Assembly (NCBI GenBank): GCA_014534205.1
Contig: JACVRX010000004.1
Location: 1-34,187, forward strand
Length of the DNA: 34,187 nt
Direction of reading: 5' to 3'
From: Jiangellaceae bacterium
GTDB taxonomy: Bacteria; Actinomycetota; Actinomycetes; Jiangellales; Jiangellaceae
The translations under genes were made by a program, and so were the position numbers. Positions 1 through 10,395 of the stretch are shown one piece after another. Numbering within the stretch: the first letter of the stretch is position 1; every line of letters begins with the position of its first letter. The notes beneath the pieces were generated by a model. The model ran no database searches, was not told the DNA's origin, and worked only from the letters and a program-made list of their open reading frames with translations.

Positions 1-926
1 CGGACGAAGGCGATGCCGCTGGGGGATGCTTCGTCGGTCGACCACTGGGCGACCGGGTTGACGAACCGGTCGTCATCGCCGATGCCCTCCACCTCGGGCC
101 AGCCGTAGTTCTGGCCGGCCCGGATGAGGTTCAGCTCGTCCCACCTGCTCTGCCCGAACTCGCTGGCCCACAAGTTGCCGTCGTCGTCGAAGGCGAGCCC
201 CTGCACGTTGCGGTGTCCGTAGGAGAACACCGGTGAGCCGCCGAACGGGTTGTCGGCGGGAACGGAGCCGTCCGGCTCGAGCCGGAGGATCTTCCCGCCG
301 AGCGAGTCGCGGTCCTGCGCTCGACTCGGTGAACCTGCGTCGCCGGTGCCGATGTAGAGCTTGCCGTCCGGACCGAAGATGAGACGTCCGCCGTTGTGGT
401 TGCCGGCCCTCGGAATACCGTCGATGACAACCGTCGGTTCACCCAGGCGCCCACCACGTAGAGGGAGGCGGACGACCCGGTTGTCGTCCGAACTGGTGAA
501 GTAGGCGTAGACCTCCCCCGCCGTGCCTGGAGCCACCGCGATGCCGAGCAACCCGCCCTCGCCGCCGGGATCGACGTCGGGCACGGTGCCCACCTCGTCG
601 AGCCGCCCGGAAGGCGACACCAAGAGGACTCGTGCCGTGTCCCGCTCGGATACGAGCGCCGAGCCGTCGGGGAGGAGCGCCAGTCCCCACGGCACGTCGA
701 GCCCCGTGGCCAGGTCATCGAAGCTGGCCGGGACGACCGGGCCCGGGGACGGAGTGGGAGTCGTCGGTGTCGGTGTCGGTGTCGGCGTTTCTGTGGTCGG
801 CGTCGGCGTCGCCGTCGGTGTCGTCGGGTCGTTGCCTGAGGCCTCCGGCTGGTCTCCGGCGCACGCGGTAAACGAAAGGACCGGAACGAGGGCGATGGCT
901 GCCGAGAGGAGACGCGGTCGGCGCAT
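1..926 (-). CDS. PQQ-dependent sugar dehydrogenase (glucose/sorbosone dehydrogenase family), secreted lipoprotein; 3' end outside window
   Basis: Minus-strand translation from ATG at 926-924: MRRPRLLSAAIALVPVLSFTACAGDQPEASG..(TP)n..FDDLATGLDVPWGLALLPDGSALVSERDTARVLLVSPSG...NHNGGRLIFGPDGKLYIGTGDAG...YGHRNVQGLAFDDDGNLWASEFGQSRWDELNLIRAGQNYGWPEVEG. Lipobox-like FTAC. Missing from the ORF track because it has no stop in the window. Confidence 0.9.
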   Translation of the reverse strand, partial: MRRPRLLSAAIALVPVLSFTACAGDQPEASGNDPTTPTATPTPTTETPTPTPTPTTPTPSPGPVVPASFDDLATGLDVPWGLALLPDGSALVSERDTARVLLVSPSGRLDEVGTVPDVDPGGEGGLLGIAVAPGTAGEVYAYFTSSDDNRVVRLPLRGGRLGEPTVVIDGIPRAGNHNGGRLIFGPDGKLYIGTGDAGSPSRAQDRDSLGGKILRLEPDGSVPADNPFGGSPVFSYGHRNVQGLAFDDDGNLWASEFGQSRWDELNLIRAGQNYGWPEVEGIGDDDRFVNPVAQWSTDEASPSGIAFV

Positions 927-2922
927 GCGGGTGATCGTGTCACGCCTGGTGCTGGCGTTGTCGGCATCCATGCTGGTTGTGATCTCCGCGACACCTGCAG
1001 TTGCCCAGGAGGAGGAGGACGACGGGCTGCGGCTGGAGACCTCGAGCACGTTCACGCTGGATCCGCAGGCGCGAGCGGTCCGGGTCACGGTGGACGTCAC
1101 GGCGATGAACGAGCTGAGCGACCCGCCCGGCGGCTACTACTACTTCGACGAGATCGTGCTGCCCGCGCTATTCAAAGTGACGAACGTGGCCGCACGGCGC
1201 GTCGGCGGCGACGAATTGCGCACGCGAGTGGAACCGGCCGGCGATGCCCGCTGGTCCGCCCTGCACGTGGAACTGTCACCGATCCTCCGATCCGGACAGA
1301 CGCAGCAGATCCGCGTGACCTACCACCTCCCGGATCTCCCACCGCGCTCTACGGGCTGGACCAGAGCCAGCCCGGCATACGCGACCTTCTCCGCTTACTG
1401 CATTGCGGATAATGGCCTCGCCGACGTGGAGGTCGTGATTCCCAGTGGGTACGTGGTCGACTACATGGGCTCCGAAATGCTGAGCGACACGGCAGACGGG
1501 GCGACCGTGTACCGGGCAACCGACATCGCGGACCCGGCCACCTGGATCGCGACCTTCGTCGCCCGCAACGATGCGCTGCTCGAACGGCGCCCGATGAAGG
1601 TCGGTGATCGCGACGTCGTACTTCGCGCCTGGCCCGGTGACACGGCATGGGTCGACTTCGTGCAGTCGATTGTCAGCAGCGGGGTGCCCGCGCTCGAGAA
1701 TCTCATCGGCCAGCCGTGGCCGGTCGCCGACGAGTTGCAGATCGTGGAGACGTCGACTCCCGACCTGTATGGCTACGGCGGATGGTACGACGAGCGCACT
1801 GACGTGATCGAGATCAGCGACTCGCTCGACCCCCGACTCGTGCTGCACGAGCTCGCGCACGCCTGGTTCAACAGCACGCTGTTCGTGGACCGGTGGTTCA
1901 CCGAAGGGCTGGCCGAGGACTATGCCTGGCGCGCGCTTCCCGCCGGCCAGCGGTGGGCGCCACCCACTCCGCCGCCTGCGGACCATCCGGGCGAGCAGCC
2001 GTTGTCGGCGTGGCAGCACGGTGACTTGCGTGGCGAGCTGTCGCTCGCCCACGAGGAGTACGCGTACGCCACGTCGTGGTGGCTGGTGCACGAGTTGGTG
2101 GAGGACGTCGGCACGGCTCGGATGACCGACGTCATCGACACGGCAGCGGAGTCCGTCATCGCGTATCAAGGGGATCCGGAGCCGGAACGGTGGCCCGGTG
2201 AGAACGATTGGCGCCGAGCCCTGGACCTCGTCGAGGAGGTCGGGAGGTCCACGGAAGCCGGCGAGCTGTTCGCGACATACGTCGCGGATCCAGCGGACAA
2301 GCCGCTGCTCGCGGCGCGGGCAGCGGCGCGCGAACTGTACGGCGAGCTCGTCGCTGCGGGAGCGGGCTGGACGGCTCCGTACGGACTCCGTAACGCGATG
2401 GGCCAATGGCGATTCGACCAAGTCGGCACGCTGATCGATCGCTCGGCGGAGGTGCTGGATCGCCGGGAGGCGGTTCTCGCGGTGGTGGACGACCTCGGCG
2501 TCCTGGAGCTGCCCGCCTTGGAGGACGACTATGAGACCACCGACGACGTCGACGCCGTGGTCGGTGTGGCCGATCGCTATGACGACGTGGCGGCCGCAAT
2601 CGAGTACGCGCTGGAGAGTGGGACCGGGGAGCTGAACCCGCTGGAAACAGTTGGCCTGCTCGGTGCTGACGTGGAAGGGGACCTGCGCGCCGCCGCAGCT
2701 ACGCTCGCCGCGGGCGACGTCGACGCGGCCCGGCGGTTGGCCGGCGAGGCGGCGGAGCAGGTCGACGAGGCCGCGGTGAAGGGTGCGGGCCGATACGTGT
2801 CCGCTGCTCTGCTCGTCGCCGGTGTGGTGCTTGCCTGGCGGTTGCGGGAGAGCCGGGTAGGTTCGGATGGATGGGTCGTCGGCGGGTCGTCCTGGAGCCG
2901 TTCGGCTTCGCCTCGGTACTGA
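925..2922 (+). CDS. Secreted/membrane-anchored gluzincin-like zinc metallopeptidase (HELAH...TEGLAE) with C-terminal TM helix
   Basis: Signal peptide MRVIVSRLVLALSASMLVVISATPAVAQ, HExxH motif VLHELAHAWFNSTLFVDRWFTEGLAE, C-terminal hydrophobic helix YVSAALLVAGVVLAWRLRESR. The 523 start in the ORF track is antisense to the sugar dehydrogenase. Confidence 0.75.
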   Translation: MRVIVSRLVLALSASMLVVISATPAVAQEEEDDGLRLETSSTFTLDPQARAVRVTVDVTAMNELSDPPGGYYYFDEIVLPALFKVTNVAARRVGGDELRTRVEPAGDARWSALHVELSPILRSGQTQQIRVTYHLPDLPPRSTGWTRASPAYATFSAYCIADNGLADVEVVIPSGYVVDYMGSEMLSDTADGATVYRATDIADPATWIATFVARNDALLERRPMKVGDRDVVLRAWPGDTAWVDFVQSIVSSGVPALENLIGQPWPVADELQIVETSTPDLYGYGGWYDERTDVIEISDSLDPRLVLHELAHAWFNSTLFVDRWFTEGLAEDYAWRALPAGQRWAPPTPPPADHPGEQPLSAWQHGDLRGELSLAHEEYAYATSWWLVHELVEDVGTARMTDVIDTAAESVIAYQGDPEPERWPGENDWRRALDLVEEVGRSTEAGELFATYVADPADKPLLAARAAARELYGELVAAGAGWTAPYGLRNAMGQWRFDQVGTLIDRSAEVLDRREAVLAVVDDLGVLELPALEDDYETTDDVDAVVGVADRYDDVAAAIEYALESGTGELNPLETVGLLGADVEGDLRAAAATLAAGDVDAARRLAGEAAEQVDEAAVKGAGRYVSAALLVAGVVLAWRLRESRVGSDGWVVGGSSWSRSASPRY

Positions 2923-3803
2923 GCCAGCTCGCCGATCGCCTGGAACTGCACGGCTGGGATGGCTCCGGCGAACCGCCCGCTGATCTGCTCGAGCGGGTCG
3001 AGCTCTATGTCATGCCGTACACGTTCGCTCCCGTCACCGGCGAGCTGATCCGGCGCATGCCCAACGTACGAATCGTGCAGACGCTCACCGCGGGCGTCGA
3101 GCACGTGCTGCCGTACCTGCGGGACGGCCTGACGCTGTGCAATGCGCGCGGCGTGCACGATGCGAGCACCGCCGAGCTCGCCGTGGCGCTCATCTTGGCA
3201 TCGTTGCGGGGGGTGCCGGACTACGTCCGCGGCCAGGACCGCGAGGAATGGCGGTTCGGTCAGCGCCCGTCGCTTGCCGACCGGACCGTGCTGATCGTGG
3301 GCTACGGCTCCATCGGCGCAGCGGTCGAGAGCCGGTTGCGTCCGTTCGAGTGCGACGTGATGCGGGTGGCCCGTCGGGCGCGGGAGGGAGTTGCCGGCCT
3401 GGAGGCATTGCCGTCCATTCTGGGGTGGGCCGACGTGGTGGTGCTCACTGTGCCGCTGACCGAACAGACCCGTGGCATGGTCGACGCCGGCTTCCTGGCC
3501 CGCATGCGCGACGGTGCGCTGCTCGTCAACGTCGCTCGTGGGCCGATCGTCGACACCGACGCCCTACTGGCGGAGCTCCGCACCGGCCGGCTTTCGGCCG
3601 CGCTCGACGTCACCGATCCAGAACCACTGCCTACCGGTCATCCGCTGTGGTCTGCGCCCGGGTTGTTGCTCTCGCCGCATGTCGGCGGCAACACCACGGC
3701 GTTCCTGCCGCGGGCAACGAAACTGGTGCAGGACCAGCTGGAGCGTTACGCGGCTGGCGAGCCGCTGGTGAACGTCGTGCTCGCGGGTGGATCAGACTCC
3801 TGA
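2871..3803 (+). CDS. D-isomer specific 2-hydroxyacid dehydrogenase
   Basis: NAD-binding motif VLIVGYGSIGAAVESRL; ..LLVNVARGPIVDTDALLAELRTGRLSAALDVTDPEPLPTGHPLW..SPHVGG..; overlaps the upstream stop by 52 nt. Confidence 0.9.
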   Translation: MGRRRVVLEPFGFASVLSQLADRLELHGWDGSGEPPADLLERVELYVMPYTFAPVTGELIRRMPNVRIVQTLTAGVEHVLPYLRDGLTLCNARGVHDASTAELAVALILASLRGVPDYVRGQDREEWRFGQRPSLADRTVLIVGYGSIGAAVESRLRPFECDVMRVARRAREGVAGLEALPSILGWADVVVLTVPLTEQTRGMVDAGFLARMRDGALLVNVARGPIVDTDALLAELRTGRLSAALDVTDPEPLPTGHPLWSAPGLLLSPHVGGNTTAFLPRATKLVQDQLERYAAGEPLVNVVLAGGSDS

Positions 3804-3822
3804 CCGGGTGCACACTGCCGGG

Positions 3823-4914
3823 ATGACCGCGTTGCTGATGATCGGCACCCGCAAGGGCCTGTGGCTTGCGCAAAGCGATGACGACCGGCAGAGCTGGCGG
3901 CTGGGGCATCCGCACTTCTTCATGCAATCCATCGCGTCTTGTGGAATCGACAAGCGCGGCGGTCGTGTCCGGCTGCTCGTCGGTGCCCACAGCGAGCACT
4001 GGGGGCCGTCGGTCTTTCATTCCGACGACCTCGGTGCGTCGTGGCAGGAGCCCGACGGGGGAGCCGTCCGGTTCCCGGCCGAGGCCGACACGGCGGTGGC
4101 CGCGATCTGGCAGCTGCGTCCCGACACCGACGGGCGTCGCGGTGTGGTGTGGGCCGGAACCGAACCGTCGGCGCTGTGGCGCTCCACCGACGGTGGCGAG
4201 ACCTTTGCACTCGTCGAGGGCCTGTGGAACCACCCGCACCGGCCCACCTGGCAGCCGGGCGGCGGCGGGCAGGCGATCCACACCGTGCTGCCGCACCCCG
4301 GCGACGACGCACGCATCCTCGTCGCGATGTCCGCTGGCGGGGTGTACGTGACCGACGATGGTGGCGGGTCGTGGCGGCCGTCGAACCAGGGGATCAAGGC
4401 GTACTTTCTTCCCGACCCGTGGCCGGAGTACGGCCAGTGCGTGCACAAGGTCGCCCGCGACGCGATCGACCCGCAGCGGTTGTTCGCACAGAACCACCAC
4501 GGCGTCTACCGTTCCGACGACGGTGGTTCGAGCTGGGTCTCCATCGCCGAGGGGCTGCCGAGCGACTTCGGCTTCCCGATGGTCACCCACCCCGCCCACC
4601 CGAGCACAGCGTGGACCGTCCCGCTCGTTGCTGACAGCCAGCGCGTGCCGCCCGGCGAGGCACTGAAGGTATGGCGAACATCCGACGGCGGCGAATCGTG
4701 GTCTCCCCTGTCGAAGGGGTTGCCGGAATCCGGCTTCTACGCCGCCGTTCTTCGCGACGCCTTCACGTCCGACGACGTCGCCGATCCGGCGGGGCTCTAC
4801 CTCGGCGCGCGCGACGGGTCGGTATACGCGAGTGCCGACGAAGGCGAGACGTGGAATGAGGTCGCGAGCCATCTTCCGGACGTGCTGTGCGTGCGAGCCG
4901 CGGCACTGCTGTGA
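3823..4914 (+). CDS. BNR/Asp-box repeat beta-propeller protein (exo-alpha-sialidase-like / WD40-YVTN-BNR type)
   Basis: [25 protein letters not shown]...; repeated Asp-box-like motifs [48 protein letters not shown]. Confidence 0.8.
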   Translation: MTALLMIGTRKGLWLAQSDDDRQSWRLGHPHFFMQSIASCGIDKRGGRVRLLVGAHSEHWGPSVFHSDDLGASWQEPDGGAVRFPAEADTAVAAIWQLRPDTDGRRGVVWAGTEPSALWRSTDGGETFALVEGLWNHPHRPTWQPGGGGQAIHTVLPHPGDDARILVAMSAGGVYVTDDGGGSWRPSNQGIKAYFLPDPWPEYGQCVHKVARDAIDPQRLFAQNHHGVYRSDDGGSSWVSIAEGLPSDFGFPMVTHPAHPSTAWTVPLVADSQRVPPGEALKVWRTSDGGESWSPLSKGLPESGFYAAVLRDAFTSDDVADPAGLYLGARDGSVYASADEGETWNEVASHLPDVLCVRAAALL

Positions 4915-5222
4915 AGGTGACTGTCCGGCTCCCGGGCGCGCTGCGCGAGCTCGCGCGGGGTCAGGCCGCGATCGCGTTCGATCTCGACGAGTCCGCCACG
5001 GTCGGCGGCTTGTTGGACGCACTCGGCGCGCAGCTGCCTGCCGTGGAGCGCCGCATCCGCGACGAGACGAGATCGCTGCGCCGGCACGTCAACGTGTTCG
5101 TTGGCGACCGCAACATCCGCGACGGGTCCGGCCTGGCCGAGCCGCTCTCCGACGGTGTCGACGTGCACGTCATCCCCGCAATCTCCGGCGGTGGTTGTCT
5201 GGAACGTCGGCCAGCGCGCTGA
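4911..5222 (+). CDS. MoaD/ThiS-family ubiquitin-like sulfur-carrier protein with C-terminal extension after Gly-Gly
   Basis: [106 protein letters not shown] start overlaps the upstream TGA (GTGA). Confidence 0.8.
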   Translation: MKVTVRLPGALRELARGQAAIAFDLDESATVGGLLDALGAQLPAVERRIRDETRSLRRHVNVFVGDRNIRDGSGLAEPLSDGVDVHVIPAISGGGCLERRPAR

Positions 5223-5305
5223 CGGACGCCGCGACTTGTCCGGCCGGACAACTCGGTCAGGCTGGAGCGCGGCCGGGCTGGACAGGCGGTCTAGCGTGGG
5301 CGGCT

Positions 5306-6984
<1,679 letters not shown>

Positions 6985-7139
6985 GCTGAGGCGCCGCTTC
7001 GGCGTTCCCGATAGCGAGATCGCCGGTTTCCGGCCGGTCGGGTGCTCTTCGGGGAATCTTGCTGGTGAAGATGTGGGTCAATCACGGCGGTACATCACGC
7101 GGGGGAATACGACGTGTCTGGTCGCCGTAACGTCTGCCC

Positions 7140-7784
7140 ATGTCGTGGCCGACGCTTCGTGTTACGTGTGCATACACCGTGCCGGTTCTTGCCGTAATCG
7201 CCTCCGCGACGGTGGCGCGCTGGGGCGGCGCCCTCGCGGCGATCCCGGTTGTCGCGTTCGTCGCCGGGTGGCAGGCGCTGCTCCTGCGAGCCCGGTTGCA
7301 GGCCGACCGACTGGCTCGATTGGACGCTCTGACCGGTCTGCCAGACCGGGCGGTGCTGCGGGACAAGCTCCGCCAGCGAGGTGCGGATGTCGGGATGGTC
7401 TTCGTCGACCTCGACCGGTTCAAGGACGTCAACGACACATACGGGCACGTTGCGGGGGATCGCGTGCTCGTCGAGGTCGCACACCGGCTGCAACAGGCGG
7501 CCGGCCGGTCGGCAACTTTCGCCCGATACGGGGGTGACGAGTTCGCGGTCCTGGTTCCGGCGAGCGCAACGGCAACGGTCGCGGAGGACATCGCGAACGC
7601 GCTACGCCGCCCGATCGACAGCGTGGAAAGCCTACGGCTGTCCGCCAGTGTCGGTGCCGCCGTGCGGGTCGGCCTCGGCGGCGGCGAGCTGATCGCCGAC
7701 GCCGACGCGGCCATGTACCGGGCCAAGCGCGCCGGCATGTGGACGCACGTTCCGTATGCCGAGATGCGGCCGGCCCTGGCTTGA
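7140..7784 (+). CDS. Membrane-associated diguanylate cyclase (GGDEF domain)
   Basis: N-terminal hydrophobic segments, then [13 protein letters not shown]...[25 protein letters not shown]...[14 protein letters not shown]...[12 protein letters not shown]. Confidence 0.92.
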   Translation: MSWPTLRVTCAYTVPVLAVIASATVARWGGALAAIPVVAFVAGWQALLLRARLQADRLARLDALTGLPDRAVLRDKLRQRGADVGMVFVDLDRFKDVNDTYGHVAGDRVLVEVAHRLQQAAGRSATFARYGGDEFAVLVPASATATVAEDIANALRRPIDSVESLRLSASVGAAVRVGLGGGELIADADAAMYRAKRAGMWTHVPYAEMRPALA

Positions 7785-7816
7785 CGATAGACACCAGCTC
7801 CGGCAGCCTGCGCTTC

Positions 7817-7858
7817 GTGCGATTCAGCACTCTGGTACTTGGACGGCGCGTCGGCTGA
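7817..7858 (+). CDS. Putative ilvB leader peptide (V/M)[12 protein letters not shown]
   Basis: GTG CGA TTC AGC ACT CTG GTA CTT GGA CGG CGC GTC GGC TGA; Leu-Val-Leu run just upstream of an intrinsic-terminator-like hairpin and ilvB. Ribosome binding site weak. Confidence 0.65.
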   Translation: MRFSTLVLGRRVG

Positions 7859-7876
7859 CCCACCCGGCCGGCGCGC

Positions 7877-7913
7877 GACCCCTTCTGTGCCCTCGGGCCG
7901 AAGGGGTCTTTTC
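7877..7913 (+). terminator. Attenuator terminator hairpin upstream of ilvB
   Basis: Perfect 9-bp inverted repeat GACCCCTTC (7877-7885) / GAAGGGGTC (7900-7908) followed by TTTTC. Confidence 0.8.
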
Positions 7914-7955
7914 ATGCACACAGCTGTCACCGACGAGGACCCAGGAAGGCCGCAC

Positions 7956-9746
7956 ATGTCGGAGCCCCGAACCAGCCGAGAGATCCCGGCCGCCATGTCG
8001 ATGTCTGGGCCGATGTCCGGTGCCGCGAGCTTGATCCGCTCCCTGGAGGCCGCGGGAGTCGACACCGTGTTCGGCATCCCGGGCGGCGCCATCCTGCCGG
8101 CCTACGACCCGTTGCTTGACTCCACGCAGATCCGGCATGTGCTCGTCCGACACGAGCAAGGCGCCGGCCACGCCGCCGAAGGGTACGCGCTCGCGACTCG
8201 CCGAGTGGGCGTGTGCATGGCTACCAGCGGCCCGGGAGCGACGAACCTCGTCACTCCCATCACCGACGCGCACATGGACTCCGTTCCGATCGTCGCGATC
8301 ACCGGTCAGGTGCCGAGCGCAGCGATCGGCACCGACGCGTTCCAGGAAGCGGACATCCGCGGCATCACGCTGCCGATCACCAAGCACAACTACCTCGTCA
8401 CCGATCCCGACGACATTCCGCGGACCATCGCGGAGGCGTTCCACATCGCCGCGTCCGGCCGGCCGGGTCCGGTGCTGGTCGATGTCGCCAAGGACGCGCT
8501 GCAGAAGCCGACCACGTTCCGCTGGTCGGTCGACATCGACCTGCCTGGGTACCGGCCGGTGATTCGGCCACACGCCAAGCAGGTCCGCGAGGCCGCTCGG
8601 CTGATCGTCGAAGCACACCGACCGGTGCTCTACGTAGGCGGTGGGGTGATCCGCGCGGGTGCCTGGGGCGCGCTGCGCCGCCTGGTCGAGCTGACCAGCA
8701 TCCCGGTCGTCACCACGCTCATGGCGCGCGGAGCGTTTCCGGATAGCGACCGGCGCAACCTCGGCATGCCAGGAATGCATGGCAACGTCGCTGCGGTGAC
8801 GTCGCTGCAACGGTCAGACCTCATCGTGGCCCTGGGCGCGCGGTTCGACGACCGGGTCACCGGCAAGCTCTCCACGTTCGCCCCTCTTGCCAAGGTCGTG
8901 CACGCAGACATCGACCCGGCTGAGATCTCCAAGAACCGCGTGGCCGACGTACCGATAGTGGGTGACTGCAAGGAGATCATCACCGATCTGGTCGTCGCCA
9001 TCGAGGCAGAGCACGCCGCCGGCCGCCACGGCGACTACACCGCGTGGTGGCAGCAGCTCGACGGCTGGCGGCGCAGGTTCCCGCTCGGTTACACGCCGCC
9101 GGAGAACGGGGAGCTCGCGCCGGAGTACGTCATCGAGCGGCTCGGCTCGCTGGTCGGACCGGATGCGCTGTACGTGGCCGGCGTCGGCCAGCACCAGATG
9201 TGGGCGGCGCAGTTCATCAGCTACGAGCATCCCGGCACCTGGCTCAACTCCGGCGGGCTCGGCACCATGGGTTTCGCGGTGCCGGCGGCAATGGGCGCCA
9301 AGGTCGGCCGGCCGGACGCCACGGTGTGGGCCATCGACGGCGACGGCTGCTTCCAGATGACCAATCAGGAGCTGGCGACGTGCGCGATCGAGGGTATCCC
9401 GATCAAGGTGGCGGTGATCAACAACGCCAGCCTCGGAATGGTCCGGCAGTGGCAGACACTCTTCTACAACGAGCGGTACTCCAACACCGACCTGGACAGC
9501 CGGCGCATCCCGGACTTCGCCAGTCTCGCCGACGCCTACGGCTGCGTCGGGCTGCGCTGCGACACCGCCGAGGACGTCGACGCCACGATCGACAAGGCGA
9601 TGACGGTCGACGACCAGCCCGTCGTGATCGACTTCGGCGTACACCGGGACGCGATGGTGTGGCCGATGGTGCCCGCCGGCACCAGCAACGACGAGATCCA
9701 GATCGCGCGGGGAATGGCCCCGGACTTCGACCGGACGGAAGAGTGA
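7956..9746 (+). CDS. ilvB: Acetolactate synthase large subunit
   Basis: [56 protein letters not shown]...[16 protein letters not shown]...[48 protein letters not shown]. Confidence 0.96.
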   Translation: MSEPRTSREIPAAMSMSGPMSGAASLIRSLEAAGVDTVFGIPGGAILPAYDPLLDSTQIRHVLVRHEQGAGHAAEGYALATRRVGVCMATSGPGATNLVTPITDAHMDSVPIVAITGQVPSAAIGTDAFQEADIRGITLPITKHNYLVTDPDDIPRTIAEAFHIAASGRPGPVLVDVAKDALQKPTTFRWSVDIDLPGYRPVIRPHAKQVREAARLIVEAHRPVLYVGGGVIRAGAWGALRRLVELTSIPVVTTLMARGAFPDSDRRNLGMPGMHGNVAAVTSLQRSDLIVALGARFDDRVTGKLSTFAPLAKVVHADIDPAEISKNRVADVPIVGDCKEIITDLVVAIEAEHAAGRHGDYTAWWQQLDGWRRRFPLGYTPPENGELAPEYVIERLGSLVGPDALYVAGVGQHQMWAAQFISYEHPGTWLNSGGLGTMGFAVPAAMGAKVGRPDATVWAIDGDGCFQMTNQELATCAIEGIPIKVAVINNASLGMVRQWQTLFYNERYSNTDLDSRRIPDFASLADAYGCVGLRCDTAEDVDATIDKAMTVDDQPVVIDFGVHRDAMVWPMVPAGTSNDEIQIARGMAPDFDRTEE

Positions 9747-9753
9747 GACGACG

Positions 9754-10278
9754 GTGAGCAAGCACACCCTGTCCGTGCTGGTGGAGAACAAACCCGGCGT
9801 GCTCGCCCGCATCGCGGGGCTGTTCTCGCGGCGCGGCTTCAACATCGACTCGCTCGCCGTAGGGCCGACCGAGCATCCCGCGGTTTCCCGGATGACCGTC
9901 GTAGTGGACGTCGAGGCAAAGCCACTGGAACAGGTCACCAAGCAGCTCAACAAGCTGGTGAACGTCATCAAGATCGTAGAGCTGGAGCCGGCGCAATCGG
10001 TCCAGCGCGAGCTGCTGCTCGTCAAGGTCAAGGCGGACCCAGAATCCCGTTCCCACGTTCTCGAGACAGTCCAGCTGTTCCGCGCCAAGGTCGTCGACGT
10101 CACGTCGGACGTCATCACCGTCGAGGCGACCGGTTCCACCGACAAGCTGGCCGCTTTACTGCGGGTGCTGGAGCCCTACGGCATCCGCGAGCTGGTGCAG
10201 TCGGGCGTGGTCGCCGTCGGGCGCGGCTCGCGGTCGATGACCGACAGAGCGCTGCGACCCGTGGACCGTATCGCCTAG
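9754..10278 (+). CDS. ilvN: Acetolactate synthase small (regulatory) subunit
   Basis: MSKHTLSVLVENKPGVLARIAGLFSRRGFNIDSLAVGPTEHPAVSRMTVVVD (ACT domain); immediately follows ilvB. Confidence 0.95.
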   Translation: MSKHTLSVLVENKPGVLARIAGLFSRRGFNIDSLAVGPTEHPAVSRMTVVVDVEAKPLEQVTKQLNKLVNVIKIVELEPAQSVQRELLLVKVKADPESRSHVLETVQLFRAKVVDVTSDVITVEATGSTDKLAALLRVLEPYGIRELVQSGVVAVGRGSRSMTDRALRPVDRIA

Positions 10279-10279
10279 A

Positions 10280-10365
10280 AATGACCACGTTCACCACCCG
10301 TGCCCGTACATCACTAGGCCTGCAGGCCTGGTGATGTACCCACAGGCATGGTGTACGTGGTCATT
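10280..10365. repeat. Nested extragenic palindrome, copy A
   Basis: Outer arms AATGACCACGTTCACCA / TGGTGTACGTGGTCATT; inner arms GTACATCACTAGGCC / GGCCTGGTGATGTAC around TGCA; begins 2 nt after the ilvN stop. Related copy at 29921-30000. Confidence 0.85.
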
Positions 10366-10395
10366 CCAGAACGGAGACTGCAAAGGAGACAACCG

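Noticed and set aside
131-994. 287-aa minus ORF in the track
   Set aside because: Wrong frame; the real minus-strand gene is the sugar dehydrogenase in another frame (1-926).
1276-2421. 381-aa minus-strand ORF
   Set aside because: Antisense to the gluzincin; no domain recognised.
3631-5022. 463-aa minus-strand ORF
   Set aside because: Shadow ORF antisense to the well-supported BNR-repeat gene; Arg/Pro/Gly-rich low-similarity composition typical of high-GC antisense frames.
8814-10145. 443-aa minus-strand ORF
   Set aside because: Antisense to ilvB/ilvN; high-GC artefact.
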